DNA of 9,467 bases, from positions 1 to 9,467 of the forward strand of contig JAEZAU010000202.1 in NCBI GenBank assembly GCA_023430325.1, written 5' to 3'. The stretch is from Bacteroidota bacterium (GTDB taxonomy: Bacteria; Bacteroidota; Bacteroidia; Flavobacteriales_F; PHOS-HE28). Both the position numbers and the translations under genes were made by a program. How positions within the stretch are numbered: position 1 is the first letter of the stretch; every line of letters begins with the position of its first letter. Below, one piece after another: positions 1 to 6,662 of this stretch. The notes beneath the pieces were generated by a model. It was not told where the DNA came from. It worked only from the letters and a program-made list of their open reading frames with translations, and made no database searches.

Positions 1-305
1 TCCAAAGCACCGGCATCAAGCTGAAATTATTGCTCTGTCTCTTCACAGGCCGCCACGTGGTGTGCAACACGCCAATGGTGGAAGGAACAGGATTGGAAGA
101 GCTCTGCCACGTGCACGACCGCCCCGAAGCGATGCGAAAAGCGATCGAAGTGTGCATGCAAAAAGAGGCCAATGGCCGATCTCTCCAGCGCCGCACCGAG
201 ATCCTCGAAGAACGCTTCAGCAACCGTTGCAATGCCGACAAGATCGTGCGGTTGCTCGAAGGGATCGGGGTGAAGGAAAGGCTGTCTGAACCGGCGATCG
301 TGTAG
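1..305 (+). CDS. Glycosyltransferase, C-terminal fragment (5' end outside window)
   Basis: The reading frame is open from base 3 to the TAG at 303-305, so about 100 C-terminal residues of a longer protein are present. It begins QSTGIKLKLLLCLFTGRH, followed by VVCNTPMVEGTGLEELC and a helical tail rich in charged residues that ends SEPAIV. A 'G-I-K-L-K-L-L' helix, then 'G-R-H-x-x-x-N-x-x-M-V-x-x-T-G-L-E-E-L' and a tail of 'RxxxLxxxFSN..NADKIVRLL' type is what I know from the C-terminal end of Bacteroidota group-1 (GT-B fold) glycosyltransferases. There the segment forms part of the nucleotide-sugar binding half and the closing helix. Substrate and product cannot be read from this fragment. A TTG at 30 or an ATG further in would not be the true start. 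The gene converges on ftsE across a repeat-rich gap. Family assignment is fairly likely; the exact function is unknown. Confidence 0.7.
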   Translation, partial: QSTGIKLKLLLCLFTGRHVVCNTPMVEGTGLEELCHVHDRPEAMRKAIEVCMQKEANGRSLQRRTEILEERFSNRCNADKIVRLLEGIGVKERLSEPAIV

Positions 306-371
306 GATCAGGATCGGATCAGGAATTAGGAATTGAGCTCAATTGCTGATCCCTGATCCCAAATTCCTGAT
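305..371. repeat. Palindrome-rich patch after the glycosyltransferase stop
   Basis: Starting at the last base of the stop codon, GGATCAG occurs twice (305-311, 316-322) and its complement CTGATCC occurs twice in tandem (346-352, 353-359). AGGAATT is doubled at 321-334. A perfect 14-base palindrome AATTGAGCTCAATT lies at 331-344, and ATCAGGAATT (318-327) is matched by AATTCCTGAT (362-371). Several mutually exclusive stem-loops are therefore possible, readable on either strand. It may act as a terminator or 3'-end stabiliser between two converging genes, but there is no T-run, so the role is inferred. Confidence 0.55.
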
Positions 372-381
372 GCATCGGCTT

Positions 382-467
382 GGGCGTGCCCCTTCGCAGA
401 GCCTTCGGGTCCGGCTATCCGCTGTACTCCTCGCTGCGCTGCGGGGTGCCGCTCCTATCCGTCACGC
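382..467 (+). repeat. Dispersed repeat module I, copy A
   Basis: This 86-base stretch aligns with 6412-6509. The left arm GGCGTGCCCCTTC (383-395) matches GGCGTACCCCTTC (6413-6425). The right part 428-467 matches 6470-6509 at 33 of 40 positions by hand, including TCCTCGCTGCGCTGCGGG against TCCTCGCTACGCTGCGGG. The segment 407-427, starting GGGTC, aligns without gaps to 6449-6469. The two copies differ in length only between the arms (396-406 here, 11 bases), where copy B holds a long perfect hairpin. No open frame is shared by the copies, so this is a non-coding repeat. Confidence 0.7.
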
Positions 468-510
468 AGATCCCGATCGAAGACAAGAACATTGTTCATG
501 AAACTGGATC

Positions 511-601
511 TGCGTAAGTGCCGCAGCCGGAAAGCCCGCAGGCCGTGCATTCAACGGCCGAGGACTTGCAGGCGCAGGCACGCCATGGAAGAATTTCGCC
601 C
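511..601 (+). repeat. Dispersed repeat module II, copy A (structured hairpin element)
   Basis: Bases 511-584 align gap-free over 74 positions with 6572-6645. A trailing TCGCCC is also shared, at 596-601 here. Outside the tip, 50 of 53 positions are identical. Predicted fold: outer stem GTGCC (518-522) with GGCAC (577-581); continuation GC (523-524) with GC (574-575) past a bulged A576; tip hairpin GGCCGT (541-546) with ACGGCC (554-559) and a 7-base loop. Invariant strands are CCGGAAAGCCCG (527-538) and GAGGACTTGCAGGCGCAG (560-577). The differences from copy B keep the pairing. The element sits downstream of the ftsE stop (on the other strand) and of the glycosyltransferase gene. Confidence 0.8.
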
Positions 602-627
602 GGAAAAAAAGAAATAGTGCTTTCGAT

Positions 628-1326
628 CTACGCCGGCACGGTGTGTCCTGCGGCACTTACCTCCAGCAGTTTTCCATCCTCGCAACGCACCACACGTGTA
701 TTGAATTTCTTCATGTGCGTATAATCGTGCGTGGCCATGATGACGCTGCGACCGCTGCGGCTGATCTCGAAAAGCAGATCGAGGATCTCCACCGTTGTTT
801 CAGGATCCAGATTCCCGGTGGGTTCATCGGCCAGTATCAATTCAGGATCGTTCAGGAGCGCCCGCGCGATGCTCACGCGCTGTTGTTCGCCGCCGGAAAG
901 TTCGTGCGGCATCTTGTAACCCTTGTTCGAAAGGCCGACCTTCTCAAGGACCTGCTGCACGCGATCATCCATCCGCTTCTTCTCTTTCCAGCCTGTGGCC
1001 TTGAGCACGAAGAGCAGATTATCGTTCACCGTGCGATCGCTGAGCAACTGGAAATCCTGGAACACGATCCCGATCTTGCGGCGCAGGTAAGGGATCTGTG
1101 ATCGCTTCAACCGGCTCAGATCGAAGCCGCAGGCATGACCTTCACCTTCCTTCAAGGGAAGATCGCCGTAGAGCGTGCGCATCAACGAACTTTTGCCGCT
1201 GCCCGTGCGCCCGATAAGGTAGATGAATTCGCCTTTGTGTACTGTAAGATCAAGGTTGTTCAGCACCAGGTTCTCGCGCTGGAAGATCCGAACGTTGTGC
1301 AGTCGTATGATCGGGCTCTCGCTCAT
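628..1326 (-). CDS. ftsE: FtsE-like ABC transporter ATP-binding protein
   Basis: The protein has 232 residues, the usual length for FtsE. It begins MSESPIIRLHNVRIFQ at the ATG complementary to 1324-1326. Motifs in order: Walker A GRTGSGKS (39-46), Q-loop VFQDFQLL (88-95), ABC signature LSGGEQQR (143-150), Walker B LILADEP (163-169) with catalytic E168, D-loop NLD, and switch His in MATHDY (H200). The QDFQLL loop and the LSGGEQQR/ADEPTGNLDP run are typical of FtsE. In characterised bacteria FtsE works with the membrane protein FtsX at the division site to activate cell-wall hydrolases; that role is known for the family, not shown here. No ftsX lies in the window. The frame stays open far upstream (to 1953), but that part is antisense to the TPR gene and has no family resemblance, so I chose the internal start. 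A related LolD/MacB-type ATPase is the main alternative. Confidence 0.85.
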   Translation of the reverse strand: MSESPIIRLHNVRIFQRENLVLNNLDLTVHKGEFIYLIGRTGSGKSSLMRTLYGDLPLKEGEGHACGFDLSRLKRSQIPYLRRKIGIVFQDFQLLSDRTVNDNLLFVLKATGWKEKKRMDDRVQQVLEKVGLSNKGYKMPHELSGGEQQRVSIARALLNDPELILADEPTGNLDPETTVEILDLLFEISRSGRSVIMATHDYTHMKKFNTRVVRCEDGKLLEVSAAGHTVPA

Positions 1327-1593
1327 TTCCGGTACGGCGATACTTGAAGCATGAACGCTCCAAAAAGGTGTGGCCGCATCAAAGTTCCCAAAATTTATCG
1401 GCGCCACATCACGTTCATTGGAGAGAATGTTGACAGCCGTACGTGAGCGGATGGGTCGATCGGTCTTCGGCACGGGATCGGCTTCAGCATCGCGATCACC
1501 TTCGATGTTGTTATCACACACATCCTTACGTGCAAAAGTGCCCTGCATGCTGCCTGCGCCACCATGCCATGTACCAAGAACTTTGATCGCTTG
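1327..1593. promoter_or_regulatory. Divergent intergenic region between ftsE and the TPR gene
   Basis: These 267 bases separate two divergent starts and must hold both promoters. For ftsE, the minus strand reads TAAATTTT (complement of 1390-1397), 7 of 8 matches to the Bacteroidota -7 consensus TAnnTTTG, about 60 bases before the ATG; no clear TTG was seen at the -33 position. For the TPR gene, a TTG at 1508-1510 lies 16 bases before TACGTGCA (1527-1534), a poor match. No operator-like palindrome or leader structure stood out. The region as a promoter zone is secure from gene orientation; the exact sites are weak. Confidence 0.35.
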
Positions 1594-4500
1594 ATGAGCA
1601 CCACCCGATCGCTTCTGTTGGAGCGCCTGTGCCTTTTCGCTGCACTGCTGTTGCTGGCGGCACCTTCCATGGCGCAACGTCCCGCCCATTATGAGCACGG
1701 CAACGCCGATCTGGAGCGGGCCATCGATCTGTTCAACAAGGAGAAGTATGCCGCCGCGCAATATGAGTTCCAGCGGATCATGGAACGCGTGCCCGAGCGG
1801 AGGAACATGATACATTCGGAAGCCGAATATTACAGTGCCCTGGCGGCCGTTAGGCTTTTCCATGATGATGCCGGCGATCGGTTGCTGGGGTTCATTGCAC
1901 ATCACCCTGAAGATCCCCATGCGGCTTCGGTGAGGTTCGAGCTGTTCAAACATGCTTTCGCGCAGAAGAAGTACCGCGATGCATTACAATGGAGCGAGAT
2001 GGTGGACCGATCGAAGCTGGGCGAAGAGGATCTGGACGAATACCGTTTCAAGCGTGGTTATGCGTACTTCCACCTGGACGATCATGATAAGGCCATGAAC
2101 GAGTTCGCGGAAGTGAAGGGCGGTACCTATTCCACTCCGGCATCCTATTACACGGCGCACATCCATTACACCCGCGGCAATTACACCACGGCACTGCCCG
2201 CATTCCAGGCCCTGCAGAACGATGAGTCCTTTGGCCGTGTGGTGCCTCTGTACATAGCCGAGATCCTCTTTCTGCAGGCGAAGTATGACGAACTGGATGC
2301 TTATGTGCGTCCGCTGTTGGAAGATCCCCAGGGAGCAAAGCGCATACACGAGATCAACCGGCTTGCCGGCGAGGCGAACTACCGGCGTGGCAAGTATGCG
2401 GAGGCACTTCCGTTCCTGGAGAAAAGTTCGCAGCGCGTAGGTGTCGATCGCGGCGACCGGTACATACTTGGCTACACATATTACAAGACGGATGATTGCC
2501 GCAAGGCCTTGAACGAATTCAACCTTGTGGCCAACGGCACCGATACGCTAGCCCAACTGGCCGCGTACCATATGGCCGATTGTTATTTGAAGTTGAGCGA
2601 GAAGAATTTTGCGCGCAACGCGTTCCGCAAGGCGTACGAGATGGGCATTGTGGAGAACGTAACCGAAGATGCGCTCTTCAATTATGCGAAGCTCGCGTAT
2701 GAATTGAGCTTCGATCCATACCACGAAGCGATCAATGCGCTGCGCAATTACATGAAGGAGTATCCGAAGTCGGCGCGGCGCGATGAAGCGTACCAGTTCC
2801 TGCTGAGCGTCTACCTGAAAACGAAGAACTACGAAGCAGCGCTCACCGCGCTGGATGAGATCCAGAACAAGGACATCCGTCTTCAGGAGGCTTACCAGAA
2901 ACTGGCGTTCGATCGCGGTGTTGAATTGTACGAAGGCCGGAAGTATGCCGATGCCGCCAGGTTCTTCGATCGGGCATTGCGTTATCCGGTGGATCAACAG
3001 GTGAACGCGCGATCACGTTTCTGGCGTGGCGAGTCGTTCTATGGCGCGGGTGATCTGCAAGCCGCCCTGGGAGAGTACGAGAAGTTGCGCACCAGCGCAG
3101 GCGCCTATGCCAGCGATCTCTATGAACAGGCCGGTTACAGCATGGGCTACGCGTATTTCAAGATGAAACGGTATGATGATGCCGCCAATGCCTTCCGCCG
3201 TTTCGTTCAAAGCCGCAATACGCAACCTGAGCAACGCGCCGATGCCATGTTGCGCATCGGCGATGCCTACTTCGTGAGCAAAAGCAATGATCAGGCGATC
3301 AAATGGTACAACGACGCGATAAGCGCAGGCACGGCCGATCGGGATTATGCCATGTACCAGAAAGGCGTCGTTCACGGCCTGCAAGGGAAATTCCAGGAGA
3401 AGGTCGCAGCACTCAAGGCATTGCTGGCGGAGAACCCGAATTCAAGGTATGCCGCCGATGCGAAGTTCCAGCTTGGTGAAACGTACATCAATCTGGAGAA
3501 CGATGCTGAGGCCATGAACTACTATGCCCAGGTGGTGAACGATCATCCGAACAGTCCGCACATGCGTGAAAGCATGCTTCAACGGGCATTGATCCACAAG
3601 CGCCAGGGCAATGCCGATAAGGCCCTCCAGGAGTTCAAGGCGATCGTGGAGAAATTCCCGACCATGGACGGATCGCGAAATGCGCTCGCCGGGATCGAAG
3701 CCATCTACGTGGAACAGGGAAGAGTGGGCGAGTATGAAGCCTACATCCGATCATTGAAGTTCATCGATCCGGCCATGCTCGACCTGGACGAGAAGTATTA
3801 TCGCAGCGCCGAACAGCTCTACTTCGATGAGAAGTGTCCCCAGGCGATCGGTGCGTTCGGCGACTATCTCACGAAATTCCCGCAAGGTGCCTGGTCGCTC
3901 AACGCACATTATTACCGCGGCGATTGCAACTACCGGCAGAAGAACTATGCCCAGGCATTGCCTGATCTGGAGGAGGTGATCAAGCGCAATGGAGCCCAGT
4001 TCCTTGAAAGCTCACTGGTGGGTGCAAGCGACATCCTCTTCCGTGACAGGCGATGGGAGGGGGCCTTGGACCACTATCGCATGTTGCAGGATGTGGCCAG
4101 CACTCCGCGCAACACCCTGCTCGCGCAGTTGGGCCAGATGCGCACATTGCGTGAACTCGGCCGCGATGAGGATGCAGCAGCAGCAGCCGAGAACGTGTTG
4201 GCCAATAGCGATGCGAACGCCGACCAGAAGGCCGAGGCCGGTCTTGTGGCAGCCAAAGGCCAGCTCGCCAAAGGCCAGAACGATCAGGCGTACGATCGGT
4301 TCAAGAACGTGGCGAAGTCAAGTACCAATGAACTAGGCGCCGAAGCGAAATTCAACATGGCCAACATCCGTCATCTGCAAGCGAAGTACAAGGATGCGGA
4401 GAAAGAAGTGTTCGAACTTGTACAGCGGTATCCTGCCTATGATCATTGGAAGGCCCGCGCATTCATCCTGCTCGGTGATGTCTATGTGCAGCTGGGTGAC

Positions 4501-4668
4501 AACTTCCAGGCGAAGGCCACTTTGCAGAGCGTGATCGACAACAGTGAGGAACCGGAGATCGTGGCCCAGGCCAGGCAGCGATTGCAGGCGATCGAACAAG
4601 GTGAATTGCAACAGACCACGCCTACGCCTCAGGAGGAAATGGAAGTGCCGATCCCAGATAATGACTAA
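1594..4668 (+). CDS. Secreted periplasmic tetratricopeptide repeat (TPR) protein
   Basis: The protein has about 1024 residues. From the ATG at 1594 it opens with a textbook signal peptide: MSTTRS, a hydrophobic core LFAALLLLAAP (14-24) and a likely cleavage after SMA (residue 27). An in-frame ATG at 1564 would add ten residues that spoil the signal, so I prefer 1594. The rest is helical TPR repeats almost throughout, for example AIDLFNKEKYAAAQYEFQRI near the N-terminus and units around residues 610-690 with FQLGETYINLENDAEAMNYY and ALQEFKAIVEKFP. The PNSRYAADAKFQLG style is that of BamD/CpoB-type periplasmic TPRs. The C-terminal tail is short and acidic with Gln/Thr/Pro. TPR arrays bind proteins and have no enzymatic activity, so this is probably an envelope scaffold. 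The downstream barrel gene overlaps its stop codon, pointing to one complex. The partner and function are unknown to me. Confidence 0.88.
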   Translation: MSTTRSLLLERLCLFAALLLLAAPSMAQRPAHYEHGNADLERAIDLFNKEKYAAAQYEFQRIMERVPERRNMIHSEAEYYSALAAVRLFHDDAGDRLLGFIAHHPEDPHAASVRFELFKHAFAQKKYRDALQWSEMVDRSKLGEEDLDEYRFKRGYAYFHLDDHDKAMNEFAEVKGGTYSTPASYYTAHIHYTRGNYTTALPAFQALQNDESFGRVVPLYIAEILFLQAKYDELDAYVRPLLEDPQGAKRIHEINRLAGEANYRRGKYAEALPFLEKSSQRVGVDRGDRYILGYTYYKTDDCRKALNEFNLVANGTDTLAQLAAYHMADCYLKLSEKNFARNAFRKAYEMGIVENVTEDALFNYAKLAYELSFDPYHEAINALRNYMKEYPKSARRDEAYQFLLSVYLKTKNYEAALTALDEIQNKDIRLQEAYQKLAFDRGVELYEGRKYADAARFFDRALRYPVDQQVNARSRFWRGESFYGAGDLQAALGEYEKLRTSAGAYASDLYEQAGYSMGYAYFKMKRYDDAANAFRRFVQSRNTQPEQRADAMLRIGDAYFVSKSNDQAIKWYNDAISAGTADRDYAMYQKGVVHGLQGKFQEKVAALKALLAENPNSRYAADAKFQLGETYINLENDAEAMNYYAQVVNDHPNSPHMRESMLQRALIHKRQGNADKALQEFKAIVEKFPTMDGSRNALAGIEAIYVEQGRVGEYEAYIRSLKFIDPAMLDLDEKYYRSAEQLYFDEKCPQAIGAFGDYLTKFPQGAWSLNAHYYRGDCNYRQKNYAQALPDLEEVIKRNGAQFLESSLVGASDILFRDRRWEGALDHYRMLQDVASTPRNTLLAQLGQMRTLRELGRDEDAAAAAENVLANSDANADQKAEAGLVAAKGQLAKGQNDQAYDRFKNVAKSSTNELGAEAKFNMANIRHLQAKYKDAEKEVFELVQRYPAYDHWKARAFILLGDVYVQLGDNFQAKATLQSVIDNSEEPEIVAQARQRLQAIEQGELQQTTPTPQEEMEVPIPDND

Positions 4669-6397
4669 GGCTGTGAACACCATGCAACAGATCAAGTTCG
4701 GTGGAAGCATCTTGTTGATGGCCGCTGCTCTGCTCCAGGGTACGGCCCTTGCACAGACACAGCCCGGCGGCGAGTACTACATCCACGGCATCTACACGCC
4801 CACTATCGCCAATGTGCAGAAGATCGACCTGCGTCCTGAGCCGATCGATACCATCCTCCCCGATCGCCCGGTGAGCTACCAGATGATACCAGCGCAGGCA
4901 GAGATCCCTGCCAAAGTGGATACCATCGCTCCGGCCAAGCTCAACATTCTTGCTGCGCAACCCCGATTGTACCGCGCGTATGTGAAAGGCGGGTTCGGGC
5001 TGTACACAACGCCGATCGGTGAATTCCATTTCAACAGTACACGCAGCCGCAAGAACGCGTATGGCATTCACCTGAGGCACATGAGCAGCAACGGCGGCAT
5101 CGATGATGTGGGCCCGAGTGATTACAGCTTCAACAATGTGGATCTGTTCTACAAACATTTCCTGCCGAAACATGAGGCCAGCGGCCGTGTCATCTTCGAT
5201 CGGCGCCGCATCAGCTACTACGGTTACGAAGAGCTCACCGACAGCATCCTCAATATCCAGAACATCACCCCGCGTGCAGATGACGACCTCAAGCAGGTGT
5301 ACACCGACATCGGTTTCCAGGGAAGGCTGCGCAGCATGTTCACCGATAGTTCCTTGATCTCTTATGATGCGGATCTGGAGACACATGCCTACAGCAACCT
5401 CACCGGAAGCCGGGAGATGAACGTTCGTCTCGGTGGGCAGCTCGCCAAGATCGAAGGAAGCGAGACCTATGGCCTGGGCATCCTCATCGATAACAATGCG
5501 TACAGACGGGAGATCGGTGACGTGTTGCAGATCCGCCAGGCAGGAACCTTGCTGGGCCTTACACCCACGGTGAGTACTCGCGGAGACAAGTACCTCGTGC
5601 GGGTGGGTGCCGGCATTTTCGTGGATGCCATGGGCGAGACCACCTTCCATTTCTATCCGCAGGCGTATATGGAGTACAGGCTCTTCAAGGACATCCTGGT
5701 GCCATACATCGGTGCTGATGGTCGCAAGAGTCGCAACACCTTCCGCAGCCTTACTCGCGAAAACCCTTTCCTCAACGGTGCACCTGAGCTGAAGAACACC
5801 AGCGAACGGTACGATCTGTACGGCGGTGTACGTGGATCGTTTACCAGCGATCTGGGATTCGATGTGCGGGTGAGCCAGCGCAGGCTGGATGATATGCCGC
5901 TGTACATCACCCTGCCCAATGCACCCTATGGCGATCAAATGGTCCCGTTCTATGATCGGGTGGACATCTTCAATGCCAGTGCAACGCTTCACTATCACAT
6001 CCGCGATGAGTGGGACGTTCATGGCCGGGTGGACATCTCCAGCTACAAGACGGAACTTCAGGCCGAAGCCTGGAATCTCCCGCCGTACCAGGTATCCGTT
6101 GGTGCCCGGCGAAGCCTGCGTGATAAGCTCTTCATAAAATTGGAGGCCCAATTCCTCGGTTCCCGGCCGGCCAAGAGAGAATATGTTTCAGAAGAAGCGG
6201 GGATCCTGGTGCCCAGGAGCGAAGTGGTGGACCTCGATGGCTTCCTCGATCTCTACCTCGGGCTGGAATACCGTTACACCAAGCGCCTCAGCGTGTTCCT
6301 TGATGCAAGCAACGTGAGCCTCAGCAAGTACGAGCGCTGGTACAAGTATCCCGTACAACGAGGTCTTGTGCTTGGCGGCTTCACATATTCGTTCTAG
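4661..6397 (+). CDS. Outer-membrane beta-barrel protein, TonB-dependent-receptor-like without plug
   Basis: This is 578 residues from the ATG at 4661, which overlaps the TPR stop by 8 bases (ATGACTAA), suggesting translational coupling. An ATG at 4682 (571 residues) gives a shorter signal peptide starting MQQIKFGGSILLM and is equally possible. Both end the signal at ALA|QTQ. After about 75 residues of linker, from roughly residue 103 (YVKGGFGLYTTP) the chain is a run of alternating aromatic/polar amphipathic strands with turns rich in Gly, Asp and Asn. It ends GLVLGGFTYSF, with the C-terminal Phe expected of outer-membrane barrels recognised by BAM. Strands such as FLDLYLGLEYRYTKRLSVFLDASNV resemble the last strands of TonB-dependent receptors. 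I see no plug domain and no TonB box, and the length is short for a full receptor. It probably acts with the upstream TPR protein; the substrate is unknown. Confidence 0.8.
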   Translation: MTKAVNTMQQIKFGGSILLMAAALLQGTALAQTQPGGEYYIHGIYTPTIANVQKIDLRPEPIDTILPDRPVSYQMIPAQAEIPAKVDTIAPAKLNILAAQPRLYRAYVKGGFGLYTTPIGEFHFNSTRSRKNAYGIHLRHMSSNGGIDDVGPSDYSFNNVDLFYKHFLPKHEASGRVIFDRRRISYYGYEELTDSILNIQNITPRADDDLKQVYTDIGFQGRLRSMFTDSSLISYDADLETHAYSNLTGSREMNVRLGGQLAKIEGSETYGLGILIDNNAYRREIGDVLQIRQAGTLLGLTPTVSTRGDKYLVRVGAGIFVDAMGETTFHFYPQAYMEYRLFKDILVPYIGADGRKSRNTFRSLTRENPFLNGAPELKNTSERYDLYGGVRGSFTSDLGFDVRVSQRRLDDMPLYITLPNAPYGDQMVPFYDRVDIFNASATLHYHIRDEWDVHGRVDISSYKTELQAEAWNLPPYQVSVGARRSLRDKLFIKLEAQFLGSRPAKREYVSEEAGILVPRSEVVDLDGFLDLYLGLEYRYTKRLSVFLDASNVSLSKYERWYKYPVQRGLVLGGFTYSF

Positions 6398-6411
6398 CGG
6401 ATCGATGCTTA

Positions 6412-6509
6412 TGGCGTACCCCTTCAGCGGCTTGGGAAAGCCGCTGAAGGGTCGCGCTCTACGCTCTAGTCCTCGCTACGCTGCGGGCTGCCGCTGCGAT
6501 CGCTTACGC
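6412..6509 (+). repeat. Dispersed repeat module I, copy B, with a perfect hairpin
   Basis: This is the second copy of module I (see 382-467 for the alignment). Between the conserved arms it carries a perfect 14-bp hairpin: CCCTTCAGCGGCTT (6420-6433), loop GGGA, AAGCCGCTGAAGGG (6438-6451). The hairpin begins 22 bases after the barrel gene's stop codon, so it could end or protect that transcript. However, GTCGCGCTCT follows instead of a T-run, so it is not a standard intrinsic terminator. Copy A has only 11 unrelated bases at this spot, so the hairpin is a variable insert within the repeat. Confidence 0.7.
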
Positions 6510-6571
6510 GCTGGCGCATTCAAGTTGGATCACCCGTTGTGAAGGTGAGTGGCCTGGGCCAATGACGAATT

Positions 6572-6662
6572 TGCGTAAGTGGCGTAGCCGGAAAGCCCGG
6601 ACCCCGGGCTCCACCCGGGGGAGGACTTGCAGGCGCAGCCACGCCCAGACAGGAAATCGCCC
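6572..6662 (+). repeat. Dispersed repeat module II, copy B (structured hairpin element)
   Basis: The fold matches copy A: outer stem GTGGC (6579-6583) with GCCAC (6638-6642), continuation GT (6584-6585) with GC (6635-6636) past bulged A6637, and tip hairpin CCCCGGG (6602-6608) with CCCGGGG (6614-6620) and loop CTCCA. The tip segment is 21 bases long in both copies (6600-6620 here) but shares almost no sequence with copy A. The invariant strands CCGGAAAGCCCG and GAGGACTTGCAGGCGCAG flank it. A shared TCGCCC (6657-6662) marks the likely right edge. Its position is downstream of the barrel gene and upstream of gyrB, same orientation as copy A. Confidence 0.8.

Noticed and set aside
518..724. A 68-codon + strand frame over repeat module II copy A
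   Set aside because: It runs through the structured repeat and into antisense of ftsE; the equivalent frame is not kept in copy B.
1430..1435. TTGACA as a sigma-70 -35 box
   Set aside because: No -10 box at proper spacing, and the primary sigma factor of Bacteroidota does not use this consensus.
1564..1593. Upstream ATG of the TPR gene
   Set aside because: It adds MPCTKNFDRL in front of a complete signal peptide; the ATG at 1594 gives a standard short n-region.
1327..1953. N-terminal extension of ftsE up to 1953 on the minus strand
   Set aside because: The extra 209 residues overlap the TPR gene antisense, lack any ABC or membrane feature, and FtsE proteins normally start right before the first strand, as with the ATG at 1326.
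4630..4641. AGGAGGA followed by ATGG as a ribosome binding site and start
   Set aside because: The ATG at 4639 is not in the barrel frame, and the purine run lies 24-25 bases before the usable ATG at 4661, too far to be its binding site.
4622..6151. A 509-codon open frame on the minus strand opposite the barrel gene
   Set aside because: It lies antisense to a convincing gene, has low-complexity His/Val/Ile-rich composition, no recognisable domain, and arises from the codon bias of the + strand gene.
6420..6451. The hairpin after the barrel gene as an intrinsic terminator
   Set aside because: The stem is perfect but is followed by GTCGCGCTCT with no T-tract, and it belongs to the variable part of a repeat. 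It may still affect mRNA ends.
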